Shown here one piece after another: positions 43,241-56,060 of a DNA stretch of 64,000 nt. The stretch's first letter is position 1, and every line of letters starts with the position of its first letter. Position numbers and translations under genes: made by a program. The notes beneath the pieces are model-generated. The model did not search any database, was not told the DNA's origin, and saw nothing but the letters and a program-made list of their open reading frames with translations. Location of the stretch: assembly GCA_012295275.1 (NCBI GenBank), contig CM022670.1:5550142-5614141 (forward strand), written 5' to 3'. The stretch comes from Chrysomallon squamiferum. Its lineage: Eukaryota > Mollusca > Gastropoda > Neomphalida > Peltospiridae.

Positions 43241-43996
43241 AAGTTTAATTATCTAGCTGGGAATATGTTAAAAAAAATTACCATTATCTAACAGGTATTC
43301 CCTTTCTGTTTGAACTAATTTTCTAAAGAAGTTATAATTTAATCCGTAATCAGTAATATTCCCTTGTGTATGTGCTTTGTGCAGTCTTTATTTTATAATA
43401 TGGAAACTTGTCATTTCTGTATTCATGTGGTTTATCGTCAGTATTCAGCTGAGAAAATCCATTTCTTTCACTTGCTGCTAGTGTAAACTGAACTGCAAAA
43501 ATATCATGACAACAATGGAGAGAAGTAATTGTTTTAAGATTAAAGTTAACATACGTTTTATAAATGACTGATATTGAATAAATGTGTAATAATACTGTTA
43601 CATTACGCAGTTTGTTTAATACCCCGATTAATGAAATGTTGTTGGAAAATTTTATCACCATCCTATTTTCATAAAATTTCTAGATTATTTTGTGGTTTTT
43701 TGTGGGTTTTTAAAAAAAAAATGTATAACTAGTCAGCTTTTTTATATATTTACATACACCCACAGACAGATACTTACACACAGAAATATGAGTACGTACA
43801 TACATATATATTCATATGGATATTTAATTCATTATTTAGTGGCTATTTCAGTTGTGTTAGACAAGTTTTTTTGTATGTTTTTTGTGAGTCTTAACATTTC
43901 AGTTTGATTTTTTATTTCGTTTTTTATTTTTCTTAATTTATTTAGTGACTACAAAGGTAAATGATGTAAAAATGAAGGTATATGTTTAAAACAACT

Positions 43997-44062
43997 TTTA
44001 TTACTTAATCTCCAGACATGTCCACTTCCAAAAGACACATGTGTATAGAACAAAGGTTTATT
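43997..44062 (-). promoter_or_regulatory. Candidate poly(A) signals of the neuropeptide gene
   Basis: On the minus strand AATAAA occurs at 44062-44057 and again at 44002-43997, about 560 and 620 bases after the stop codon at 44622. They give a plausible 3' UTR end. No other gene is seen between here and the peptide exon. Confidence 0.35.
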
Positions 44063-44621
44063 TGTTTTTAACGTTTTGCCTCACCATTAAGGAAAGAAAA
44101 AGACTGAAGAGCGGTCTAAGTTGAAGACTGTAGACTGACTGGTTAAGTATGTGTAGATTTGGCAGTTGACTGGGCACAAGGCATCAGAGATGTAAACTCA
44201 AGCAGTGCTTCTGGTTTCAAGCCACAGATAGCTCTCGCTAATGGAGCGATGTCTGGGATGATATTAATGACATTTGTTTTGTGTCCAATAAATGACAAAC
44301 TGACAGTCATTGTTCATTCAGTGCCAGAAGGCTGCATTGATCTCAGTGAAAAGTTTTAGAGCTAATCTAACCTTTTACTGAACTAAATCTCTTTACTTTA
44401 TATGTAGCATTATTCAAGTAATCTCATCACAGTGTAATTATTTTATAATTTAAAAAATATCTAAGTAATATGGAAAATAATGGAAAAGCTAACAAATCGG
44501 TATTCACGTTATACATTTTAATGCTAACCAGATTATGAAATGAAAAAGCCAGAAACATATTGTGATATAACGTTGGATAGTTTTCATAACGCGATAACTG
44601 ACGTGTTTGTCAGTCTGATCA

Positions 44622-45193
44622 CTAATTGGAATTACTTTGTCTTTCTTTGCTGTCTTCCAGTGCCATGGCAGCATATGGATTATCACCGTCTTTCAAATCT
44701 TTGTAATATTCCTGCTCGTTGTCATCTTCAAGCTGGTTGCCGTCTTCTCGTTTTCCAACAAACATTCTGTATGCTAGAGGGCGCTTTCCAATAAGGTATC
44801 GTCGTCGCAGTGGCTTAATCCATCGTTTGCTGAGATCCAAATAGTCAAACCTGTTTTCACTGTCCTCTGGCAACCGTTTCCCAACAAACATGTGATTAAA
44901 TCTCTTCCCAACAAACATGTGATTAAATCTCTTTCCAACAAACATGTGATTAAATCTCTTCCCTACGAACATATGGTTGAAACGCTTCCCTACAAACATA
45001 TGATTGAATCGCTTCCCTACAAACATATGATTGTAAGGTCGCTTGTCAATAGTGGAGTCCTCATTTGATACGTCGTCGGCTGAAAGAAAGGAAGAAAAAA
45101 ACCACATTACCTATATGTAACTACTGTAGATATTTTAAAATGAAACAAACTATTTTCATTATCTGTTATATTACTTCAGTAATACTGGTTTAA

Positions 45194-45264
<71 letters not shown>

Positions 45265-47546
45265 TAACAATAACAATAAAATAAAAACATGAGGTTGAAA
45301 AATTCATCTACAAGTTTGTGATGTTGTATATATATATATATATATACTGCAACAAAACACATTTAATGGTTAACATTTTCAAAATATTCATTAAGGGCGA
45401 GTTAGTTATGTCCAGTGCGACAACGTCATAATGCTTGTATTAACCTACGTTAATTCCAGCCTGCTTGGAGAGCTTTTGTCAATTTATGTGAAGGTACTCG
45501 TGAGGATAAAGGCAGATCAAGAGGGATTTAAATGTCATGGCAGCCACTATCAGCCGTGATTGAGTAGAACGTCGTTTTCGACGACTTTGTTGGTCGGAGG
45601 TGAAATATCGCTGCTTAACGAGTCGGGTCGTGTTAACTGTTCCAGCAGGACAAACGACGTCGTGCCAGATCAATCCATTATCAAATGTTTGCAGCTCACT
45701 GTCACAAGCCATTTTCTCGACTTTAACGTATATGTTTAATTCCTACAGTGACTCGGTTTTGGGGTTTTTTTTTTTTTTCGTTGTGAATAGAAAAGTAGTC
45801 TCGTTTATTTAAAATTTAACAGCGGCTTCGGAAAATGATTCGATTGAAATTAGAGCGAAATACGTTGAAATTGCGGATATTATTCAGTTCAGCGTTTAGT
45901 GTATTTTTTTTTTAATTCTTTCAGTTAAATAAAATACAATTTATTTTATTTTATTTTACGTATAGATGGTACTAAAATATTCTGAAACAAAGACAACAAA
46001 TATATTTATAATTTGGAGATTTTATTTTATCCCTATCATCCCTTTCAATCTCGTTTTTTTTTTTTTATCCTTACATCTTTCGCCTTTCTCTGCATCTTCC
46101 CCGCCATACCCACTCTTTATTTCTTTTACATGTATTTGTATGTATCTGTGTATGTGTGTATATGTGTATATGTATGTATTTTAGTGTGTTATGTATGCAT
46201 GTGTGTATGTGTGTATATGTATGTATTTTAGTGTGTGTACATACGTGACTGTATTATAAGAGTGTGTGTGTGTTTATATGAGTGTGTGTGTATATGAGTC
46301 TGTTTATGTGAATGTTTTTGTATGTGAGGGTTTTTGAGTTTGTGTTCATGTGAATGTATGTATGTGTGTGTATGTGAGCGTATGGGTATATGTATGTGTC
46401 TATGCGACTGTATGTATGTGTATGTATGTTTGTATGTACGTACGTATGAATGTGTATGTTTATGTTTTATGTATGTAGATGTATGAATGTGTGTGTATGT
46501 GTGTTAACAGATTTATAGCACTAATTAAAAGATCAGTTGCAAACTAAATTACCATAATGTCTTTTCTATACGTTTTATTGCACAGATCTGTGTACTGCGC
46601 CATACCATTTTAATGTCAAGTTAAAATACTGTTGTATCGTCGTCATAACATTTCGCTCTAATATTGTTGTCAAATAAGACTCTGTAATATGTCATATCAT
46701 TTTACCGAAGAAGAAGAAAATCATATAAAACTATTTCTATCTAAACTTCTTTCCCTGCTGATATCACAACTGCGATGAATTCATTTGTTTTATGCCACAG
46801 CGCTGTTCTTAAACTTATACAGGCTTTTTACAGAGCGGAACATGCCAGTTTTACATTCCATTGGTCAGATCAAAATCTACTTTCGTTTTATGTTGTCCAA
46901 AATGGAAAACATCGGCAGTCGTGATTAGATGTGCGAATTATTTCCGTGAGGTAGAAAAGTAAGACTTTAAATGTTGTGCAAAAATGTTCATTATAAATCC
47001 AAGTTTTTAAAAAAAAATCAATTTTAAAGAAAGAAATGCATAGTCGTTAAAAGCTTTCGCGGTTTTTTGTGAAGTCGTTTAATGTGTCGAAGTGACAGGC
47101 ACGGCTGGCTAGGTGTTTTAAGTGCACCCTTACAAACTTCGAGGGGAAAACTTTGAGTAATTCAAGTGTTATAGTGATAGGGGAGATAATCAGCATTTTG
47201 AATAAGAGTAAATAAAGAATCTTGTTTGAATTTACAAAGGGAAGTAAATACTTTTGTAGGGTATCGATTAACAGGAGAAAACTGCCATGTTTTGGTGATA
47301 AAGTATTGTACACTCGAGTGAGTTTACAGCAATAATGGCATTCAGTGAAAAAATAATATCAACTTTTATTTACAAATAATTTAATAATTCCACTCTATTG
47401 CCATGACAACACGCAACTCAATACTGATACACGATAAAATGACAATATCTGTATAGGGAAAATGTTCTATTACCTTTGACAAAAACCATATACAAAACAA
47501 GGACCACGAAACTGCATTTCCATATACACCCCAGCAGATGAGGCAT
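44622..47546 (-). CDS. FVamide neuropeptide precursor (enterin / Mytilus inhibitory peptide-like), two coding exons
   Basis: Secreted prepropeptide of 176 residues. Exon 47546-47474 encodes a signal peptide (MPHLLGCIWKCSFVVLVLYM...). Phase-1 splicing (AAAG|GTAATA to ttctttcag|CC) joins it to exon 45079-44622. After KR at residue 38 come PYNHMFV-GKR, five tandem FNHMFV-GKR copies, an acidic spacer ending DLSKR, WIKPL-RRR, YLI-GKR and PLAYRMFV-GKR, then an acidic 41-residue tail. Each Gly-Lys-Arg is a prohormone convertase cleavage and C-terminal amidation signal. The predicted products are one PYNHMFVamide, five FNHMFVamide, PLAYRMFVamide and possibly YLIamide. The FVamide ending recalls molluscan enterins (HSFVamide) and Mytilus inhibitory peptides (PMFVamide), which act on gut and muscle. 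Which of these is orthologous is not settled. The ATG lies 7 bases after an acceptor (ttttgcag), so the 5' UTR has at least one more exon upstream. Confidence 0.88.
44882..45043 (-). repeat. 27-bp coding repeat encoding six MFVamide units
   Basis: Six tandem units of NHMFVGKR with codon variation. The three C-terminal units share the ATTTAATCACATG spelling, while the N-terminal ones use CATATG and TTCAA/TTC variants. The C-terminal three therefore look recently homogenised. The first unit differs in sequence (PYNHMFV). Confidence 0.85.
45479..45763 (-). other. Unassigned open frame with a RRKRR site inside the neuropeptide intron
   Basis: Open minus-strand frame with balanced composition and many CpG codons, unlike the AT-rich surroundings. 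It contains NGLIWHDVVCPAGTVNTTR (two N-T-T/N-x-S-like positions, WxDVxCPxGT) and a furin-like RRKRR. A possible acceptor (cactgtag) lies upstream, and the frame following it is open in phase 0. This phase is not compatible with the phase-1 signal-peptide exon, so it is not an obvious alternative exon of that gene. I do not recognise the family. Confidence 0.3.
45798..47473. other. Intron of the neuropeptide gene, repeats only
   Basis: Holds TATGTG-rich simple sequence at 46130-46505 and otherwise AT-rich DNA. I see no supported exon here. Confidence 0.4.
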
Positions 47547-48700
47547 GTTGAATCTGCAAAAGAGAATAATGTGAAATAGAGTTACAATCGTACCAGCTTT
47601 TCTTACAGAACGATTAGGATGTAGAAAAATAATTTTGTCTTTGTGCATCATGTGATGTAAAATAAAATAAAATATTTGTACAAGTTAATATGTGCGCTTA
47701 TTGGTTACATATTATATTTATGTGGTATTTAGCTATTAGTTAGTGAGTATAACATTCATATAACTATGTTTTAAGTCTTGTTTTTGTAAGAAAATCATAT
47801 ATCTTTGAATATTTACTAATTTATCAGTCAGTTTTTCCTCATCTTCTATGAAGTATTGAAAGAACATGTATTATTTATAACAGTGCATTCTTTAACTGCC
47901 ATAACGCAGGCACTGATGTGACTGTAATAAAAGTTACTGGAAAAAAGAGATTCAAGTGATCAAAATGCAGCAATAACACAGTGTGAGTTGGCGCGTTGCG
48001 TTTTATAGAAGAACATTTCCTTTCCAGGAGCAATCAAAGAACTTTGTTAGACCGCTGAAAACAAACAGGAAATAACTTCATCTTAGGCAGACGGCAAAAC
48101 GCGAGAAATCGTTTAAATACTTTGATGGAGTAACGACGTCACTTAGAAGGGGGCGCAAAACGTATTACTGGATGAAGTGACAGCAAGCGAGTGTTGAGTC
48201 CCAGTTAAGACTACACGCAATTTGTCAAGATGAGATTTACTGCAGCTCAATCAACGCCATTTTGTCAAATAAGAAGAAATGTGTTCACTTATTGCTCTTT
48301 AAATAGTACAGACATGAGTTAAATGGATACTTAAGAGGCGGGAATACCTACAACATTAAAATGAGACAAACACGGGCCACTGTATTAGAGAAACACGTTT
48401 TGCACACATCGCTTTTACAGTACTGTGAGTAAGCAGATTAGAACCTGCTGGTGTGAAGCACTTGTGCCAGAGTGCTGTGTAATAATTATACATTACAGCT
48501 TGTTAAATCTTTCTACAAATATTCAAATATTTTAAATGTACACGTAATGAAATTCATTGTGTTACTAGTCAATAATGGATTCATAAGATGCCATGAAGTA
48601 ATTACATTTGTATTCACTCTTGTTTGTTATCTAATTTCTTATAGACCATTTTACTATAACAGTATTCCACACATGTTAGTTGTTACCTAGTTTTCTAGTA

Positions 48701-48806
48701 TGTGTGTATGTATGTATGTATGTATGTATGTATGTATGTATGTATGTATGTATGTATGTATGTATGTATGTATGTATGTATGTATGTATGTATGTATGTA
48801 TGTATG
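48701..48806. repeat. (TATG)n microsatellite
   Basis: About 25 perfect GTAT/TATG tetranucleotide units, followed by (CTAT/CTGT) variants to 48846. Confidence 0.95.
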
Positions 48807-48859
48807 CGTGCATATAGCTATATCTATCTGTCTGTCTATCTATCTGTGTACATATATAT

Positions 48860-49215
48860 AATGCAATACAAATTAGTGAAGTATTTCTCTAAAACAAATG
48901 CATTATAACTTACTGACCTACTTCTGTAAAAAATACATTACAACATACTGAAATATGTCTCTAATAAAATGCGTTAGTGAAGTATTTCTCAAGTAAAAAA
49001 GCATTATAACGTACTGAAGTGTTTCTGTAAAAAATACGTTACAACACACTGAGGTATTTCTCTAAACAATTCAATACAACGTACTGTAGTATTTCTGTAA
49101 AAAATACATTACAACGTACTGAAGTATTTCTGTAAAACACACATTACAACGTACTGAAGTATTTCTGTGAAAAATACATTACAACGTAGTGAAGTATTTC
49201 TGTTAAAAAAACATA
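48860..49215. repeat. About 36-bp tandem repeat
   Basis: About nine copies of 'gtatttctgtaaaaaataca' plus ttacaacgtactgaa; the proximal copies are more diverged. Confidence 0.75.
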
Positions 49216-49289
49216 TATATATGAAGTGGTGAGAAGAAAATGGACTGATTACTTGTGGTAACAAGTTAAAGAAGTTAACCTCACAAAGC

Positions 49290-50160
49290 TCTATTTGAAT
49301 ACAAGCTGTCTTACTACGACACACATATTTAAATACAAGTTGTCTTACTACGACACACATATTTAAATACAAGTTGTCTTACTACGACACACATATTTAA
49401 ATACAAGCTGTCTTACTACGACACACATATTTAAATACAAGTTGTCTTACCACGACACACATATTTAAATACAAGTTGTCTTACTTCGACACACATATTT
49501 AAATACAAGTTCTCTTACTACGACACACATATTTAAATACAAGTTATCTTACTACGACACACATATTTAAATACAAGTTGCCTTAGTACCACACACATAT
49601 TTAAATACAAATTGTCTTAGTACCACACACATATTTAAATACAAATTGTCTTACCACGACACACATATTTAAATACAAGTTGTCTTACTACGACACACAT
49701 ATTTAAATACAAGTTCTCTTACTACGACACACATATTTAAATACAAGTTATCTTACTACGACACACATATTTAAATACAAGTTGCCTTAGTACCACACAC
49801 ATATTTAAATACAAGTTATCTTACTACGACACACATATTTAAATACAAATTGTCTTAGTACCACACACATATTTAAATACAAGTTGTCTTAGTACCACAC
49901 ACATATTTAAATACAAGTTGTCTTAGTACCACACACATATTTAAATACAAGTTGTCTTAGTACCACACACATATTTAAATACAAATTGTCTTAGTACCAC
50001 ACACATATTTAAATACAAGTTGTCTTAGTACCACACACATATTTAAATACAAATTGTCTTAGTACCACACACATATTTAAATACAAGTTGTCTTAGTACC
50101 ACACACATATTTAAATACAAGTTGTCTTAGTACGACACACATATTTGAATATGTTATCTT
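49290..50160. repeat. 34-bp minisatellite
   Basis: About 25 copies of 'tttaaatacaagttgtctta' plus ctacgacacacata. Two subtypes alternate: ctacgacac in the proximal half and gtaccacac in the distal half. The contiguous units with no unique spacers mark it as a minisatellite. It lies in the putative upstream region or first intron of the neuropeptide gene. Confidence 0.95.
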
Positions 50161-50530
50161 ACTACCACACAAACAATCCTAAAGTAGAAATAACAATAAT
50201 AGAAATAGATCAAACAAAATTATATTTAAAATTAGACAAAATATTAGCGACGGAGTGTTGAAATCCGCATGTCTGATGCTATACACATTGTATGTATTTC
50301 TTTCAGTCGCTCATTAAATATGTTCGTGTATAAAGATTTTTTTACAGAGTCCTTCGTGGAGAAGTGTTAAATCGCAATTTGCCTCATTAGATTTTGGACA
50401 CGCAAAACAGTCCCCTGGGGAGAAAAGTAAACGGATTTCTTTCTTAATTTGTTACGTCCGTCACGTTGTCGCCTTCTCAGGCTTTACTACAACAGTGTTT
50501 TCATCAGCATTAATAATAATCTTTTGTTAC

Positions 50531-50595
<65 letters not shown>

Positions 50596-50723
50596 GATGA
50601 TGATGAAAAATAGTAGTAGTAATAGTTGTCTTTATTGCAGTTATTGTTATTGTTGTGCTGAAGCTGTAATATTAACTTTTCCTTCGATTTGCTCACTAAT
50701 AGTATACCAGTAAAGAACATATC

Positions 50724-50972
50724 AGTCTAAAGAAAAGTATAATGATAATAATCATCCTACTTATCAGTCTGAGTTGATGTGACGAAAGAAAGTATAATGA
50801 TTATAATCATTCACCTATCAGACTGAGTTGATGTGACGAAAGAGAGAGAAGTAATGATTATGATCATCCTACATATCAGTCTCTGAGTTGATGTGGCGAA
50901 AGAAAACTAGTTATTATAATCATCCTACCTATCAGTCTGAATGAAAGAAAGGTAATCATTATAATCATGTTT
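50724..50972. repeat. About 55-60 bp tandem repeat with ATGATTATAATCAT palindrome
   Basis: Four to five copies of tatcagtctgagttgatgtg plus acgaaagaaagtaatgattataatcatcctac. The core ATGATTATAATCAT is palindromic. Confidence 0.75.
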
Positions 50973-51726
50973 ATTATTAGGAAAGGTTGGCCTAGAGACA
51001 TTAAATAAAACAAAGTGTACAATTGCGTATTTAGGCCAACTGTTATTTTATCCTTCTTCATACAGACTTTAATATTTTAAGTGAGAAGGTTATTGCTTTA
51101 ATATCATATCTTTTTTTTTTTTTTTCAAGTTTAGAAATCAGAGCCCGATGACTGCCAAAGAGAAACGGACATTTAATTCCTCCCTGGGTAATTGATACTC
51201 ATATCGAATTGTCTGCCTAGATAAACAATTCCTCCCCTGTGATGTGGCACCAGCTTGTGTTGCACAACGCTGTAGACCACGTACAAACAAGTCCTGGTTA
51301 TGTGTGACGTCAGGAGCCGCGTGTCAACACACTTTATTGTGTACACAAGTTTTTACCACCTCACACTTAATTATTTATCTGCAAACGTCACGTCGATGTT
51401 TGAAATTCACTTGAATACCGAGTTACCTACTGGTTATTTAATACGTGGATTATTCCACAGTGTCTTATCGAACACGTCATCAGTATAATTATTTTCTTTA
51501 CCGTACAAGGTACTTTTGCATTTCAATCTTTCGTGACAGCGCAACATTAATTTCCTACATTCAGTTTTTGACCTGCACGCAACCCCTTTTTAATGTTATT
51601 ACTTTTTTTTTTTTCTTTTTTTTTTTTTCTAATTTCTACAATAGGAAGCGATTACAAAACCTTTCCCGGATGCTGTTTTTTTATTTTATTTTATTTTTTT
51701 TATTTTATCGTTGTTTTTTTTATCAT

Positions 51727-51825
<99 letters not shown>

Positions 51826-52755
51826 TTTTTCGTTTTTTTATTTTTTATTTTTTATTATTATTTTATTTATTTATTTAGAGGAAGCTGGGAATGGCTGCAC
51901 TGAGTATATGTGAATCCACAGACTAACTCATTAAATTTAGACATTATTATGAAAATGCTGAATAAGAATGTTTCTTTTTTTCCATTCGTATTTTCCCTGT
52001 TTTCTTCTTTCCATTTACCTTGCGTTTATGTTTGTTTGTATGTGTCTGTGATGTATGTTTGTGTGTATCTATCTGTATATGTAAGTATGTGTTATTAAAA
52101 TTTCATACTTAAGGCCAAATGAATTTATGAAGATCTATTTTTTATTTTTTATTATTATTACATGCGAATTGGTAACTGGAAAATAGCTTAACTCAGGCAA
52201 TTTAATGTAAAAAGGTAACATTAGATTTGTTTCTGATTTATTGTATATGTGGCGCAGTATTTTATATCAGTAAATGTGAAAAACATTGTAAATATTAGAA
52301 TATTCACAAAGAGAACGATTAAACAGCGGTTTCCTTTGATGAGTAATGTCAACTGTTTTCTCGCCAGTGATTACAAGGCACAGGTTAATTGCTCCCACCT
52401 CATTAGTTTACTGTGCTGTTCAAACAGTCGCTGTGTGCGTGTTATCTAGTGTTGGGTAAATAACAGCTACTAACAAAACTCTTTCCCTGTACAACAGAAG
52501 TGAATTTAAAACACATGACGAGAAATCTGGTGGTTAAAACTTATACGTGTCGTGATTTTAGCGTGAGAGGGTGGTAAGTTTAACAAACGTACGTGGTAAA
52601 AAAATACAGATTACACCTGTTTATGTAGATCCTGATTTATAGAAAATCTGATACAAACCGTAAATGTATAAATACAGATCACACGAGTTTTATGGAAAGA
52701 CTGGTACGGACATATTTAAAATGATGACATTTACATTTAAATGGGTAAACATTAC

Positions 52756-52786
<31 letters not shown>

Positions 52787-53589
52787 AGAAACATTAAAGA
52801 ATATAAAACATATTTACAATTAGATTTGTATCTAACAGTTTTTTAATATTACTATATATAAAAGTTATTGAATATTACTATAATATTATAGTTACTTAAA
52901 TAATTATGAATTATAGCTAATTAATATAACTCTATCTGACAGCTATGTAATATTACTATAATATTATGTGACAGCTACATTGTATCACTGTTCATTAAAC
53001 GACAGGTACTTTAACTGGTCACTTTTGCTGTGAATTACACATATTATTTTATATCATTTTAGAACTATCAGGTTAGGAAAGAGATTTTCGCTTGAGGTAA
53101 GTTTTTACTCTCTGAATTTCAGCACAAAACTGCCTTTCGTGGTTACGGTTCCCTTTAATTAATCGTTTTAATCCTAGTTATTTGTGTGTTCTAAAACGCA
53201 GTCAGCTTGTATTGATCAGTTTTAACGCGAGTTCTCGGTCAGATCATGAAGTGCGTTTTTGTTCAAGGAAACTCGGAATGACAATCGGAAGAAAGTGTTG
53301 TTATTCGCCATGGCTGTCTTTACTCGAGTGTTTGGAGTCGGCACACTAATTAACATGGTCGTCACCTGAACACTCTCCATCAGACGCTACCTACAGGAAG
53401 TGTGCTTTAATATGAGCCTCAACACCGAGACTGTGCCCAGCCAGCTCATCGTGACGTTATAGGTGGACTTAGCACTGAATTTTATTTTTGACAAATTAGT
53501 TATTCGTGGTAGGAGTGGACAGCAGCATAGAGAAGAGGGACAGATTTAGACAGAGCGTGTTATAACCGAAACGTGTTACATATTCTTCT
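50973..53589. other. No gene seen; includes a GC-richer non-repetitive island
   Basis: Microsatellites at 51720-51870 and poly(A) at 52756. The stretch 53090-53560 is more complex and CpG-containing than its surroundings but has only short open frames, so it might be regulatory or an unrecognised exon. Confidence 0.35.
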
Positions 53590-54115
53590 GTATATACATG
53601 CAACAGACTGCGTCAGTTTAAATCACGCTATCGTAAACGTGCTTAAATCCTACTTATACCTTTACCAGTCTGTCAGTTTAAAACACGTCATCGTAAACGT
53701 GCTTAAATCCTACTTATACCTTTACCAGTCTGTCAGTTTAAAACACGCTATCGTAAACGTGCTTAAATCCTACTTATACCTTTACCAGTCTGTCAGTTTA
53801 AAACACGTCATCGTAAACGTGCTTAAATAATACGTATACCTTTACCAGTCTGTCAGTTTAAAACACGTCATCGTAAACGTGCTTAAATAATACGTATACC
53901 TTTACCAGTCTGTCAGTTTAAAACACGTCATCGTAAACGTGCTAAAATAATACGTATACCTTTACCAGTCTGTCAGTTTAAAACACGTCATCGTAAACGT
54001 GCTTAAATAATACGTATACCTTTACCAGTCTACGACAGTTTAAATCACGTCATCGTAAACGTGCTTATTTAAATAATACGTATACCTTTACTAGTCTACG
54101 TCAATTTAAATCGTA
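53590..54115. repeat. 60-bp minisatellite
   Basis: Nearly nine very similar copies of a 60-bp unit containing 'cagtttaaaacacgtcatcg' and taaacgtgcttaaat. An exact period of 60 is visible because successive lines align. Copies differ by cgtca/cgcta and tccta/taata. The period is divisible by 3, which explains a spurious repetitive open frame. Confidence 0.95.
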
Positions 54116-54232
54116 TTAGAGATATTCTTTTTTATATGTTTTAAAGAGGTATATTAAGTAACTGTCACATATAGTTATATTAATTAAATGTTACATATAG
54201 TTATATTAAATAAATGTTATATATCTATTAAA

Positions 54233-54236
<4 letters not shown>

Positions 54237-54275
<39 letters not shown>

Positions 54276-54302
54276 ATATATATATATATCTATCTATCTA
54301 AT
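54237..54302. repeat. (CTAT)n(TA)n microsatellite
   Basis: Tetranucleotide run directly following ttacatatagttatatta repeats at 54160-54225. Confidence 0.9.
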
Positions 54303-55089
54303 ATCTATCTATCTAATTATTAGATGTAGTAATTTTAAGTAACAGAGTGAAATTAATTTTTATTACTGTAAAGTTTTAAAAGATTGTATTTTGGTGACTT
54401 TTGACTAAAAGATTTACTGAACAAGACACTGAATATACCTGACACAGGAAACAGGTTAATAGTTTAGAATGAAATTCACATCGCCACTAACTTTGTGTGT
54501 TCAGCTCTAACTGAATTGCTCTGTGTATATATCAGTGTGCACGGAGAGATGCCAGTTCATCAAAATCTTCACAGACCCATTTTTGCATATCCACAGCATT
54601 AGAAACAGGAGCCAATTATCCACCTCTTTCAACAGCAGTAGCCAACATGAATCAGATATTAACAAGTTGTGGAGATTGAGCTTTTGGTTATTTATTGTAA
54701 CAGGGATCTTTTGAGGTGTCAGTTTGATAATCTAATATCTTACTAAAATGTTGTAAGAGTTAGCGAATGGTTCTGCTAGGGACGTTTAGCCCAAAGACTT
54801 TTCCGTTTACAATGTTCTCGCCTTTCTCCGACTGGAACCTATAGGTCTTAATTTCAATTTATTTTTTGTTATTTTTACGTTTCATTGTACCAGGTCAATA
54901 AATAAGGAGTAATAAAGATGTGTAACTAATTAACTTCAAAATTATCAAAAATAAAGTTCAGAGTAAATATAGTTGACACATTTAACACCTGTTTAACTGC
55001 TGAATTTTGATTTAGCGGTTCACCCTAATATTGTTCAAGATCAATGATACTCAGATATATCACAGTCTGCCAGTTACAACTACTTAACT

Positions 55090-55460
55090 GCAGCTAAACT
55101 ATAACTGAAACTAAACAAGGTTCTTATGTAAATGAAACTGGTGTTAAATGAGATTACATTATAAGTGAAACTGATGTTAAACGAGGTTTCATTATTACTG
55201 AAACTGATGTTAAATGAGATTAGATTAAAGCTGAAATTGAAGTATAAACGAGATTATATTATAAGTGAAACTGATGTTAAATGAGATTACATAATAACTG
55301 AAACTGATATTAAACGAGATTATATTCTAACTGAAACTGATGTTAAACGAGGTTTCATTATTACTGAAACTAATGTTAAATGAGATTACATTATAACTGA
55401 AACTGATGTTAAACGAAATTACAGTATAACTGAAACTGATGTTAAACAAGATTACTATCG
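55090..55460. repeat. About 32-bp degenerate tandem repeat
   Basis: About eleven copies of 'gaaactgatgttaaacgaga' plus ttacattataact. Confidence 0.8.
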
Positions 55461-55789
55461 AATAATCTTGATTACAGGACCAAAATAACTGAAAACTATT
55501 CACTACTTTTTAAATTTAAATACCTGCTAGATTAGAATTTCAAAATAAAAATTACAATATTTTAAAGACTATTGTGATTAAAAATACAAAACAAAAATTA
55601 TTGTCACTAAAAATGCATAATATGTTATTTTACATTGAAATATCTTCTGTTATTGTCCTTTATAATGCAAAAGTTAACTGATGTTGAACATGTTAATATT
55701 ATGCTTGTTAGATGTGATAGCATTCATTGACAAAACACATAATGATACTAGTAAGCTGGTTCAATGGCAAGACGGACTGTAATGTTATT

Positions 55790-56060
55790 AAAATCAACTC
55801 ACTGTTAATTAACTTGTCCCATTGTTTCCGAAACCGGACGCTGTACGAACGTTACGCATCCTGCCACGACCAGTCAATGGGCTTGAGCGCCACGTGTGTG
55901 ACAGCACGAGCACCGATCTTAATGGAATCTACCAAGTATGAAATGACGGAGAGCAGATTCCATACTTCACAGGTAATTGTATCCTCTCACGGACAGCGCC
56001 GGGCTAAACACGACAACTCTGTAATTACCCATCTGTGCAGCGCTTTCTGAACGCGAGCTC
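55790..56060. other. Non-repetitive, CpG-containing island of unknown role
   Basis: Balanced base composition between AT-rich repeats. A plus-strand frame is open across it (ending ...VITHLCSAF), but no start context, splice sites or family resemblance support a gene. It may be a conserved non-coding or regulatory block. Confidence 0.3.

Noticed and set aside
44159-44359. Plus-strand 66-codon frame
   Set aside because: Lies opposite the presumed 3' UTR of the neuropeptide gene, with no splice or homology support.
53573-53830. Repetitive plus-strand frame (SLKHVIVNVLKSYLYLYQ)
   Set aside because: Arises because the 60-bp repeat period is divisible by 3; the frame breaks in later units.
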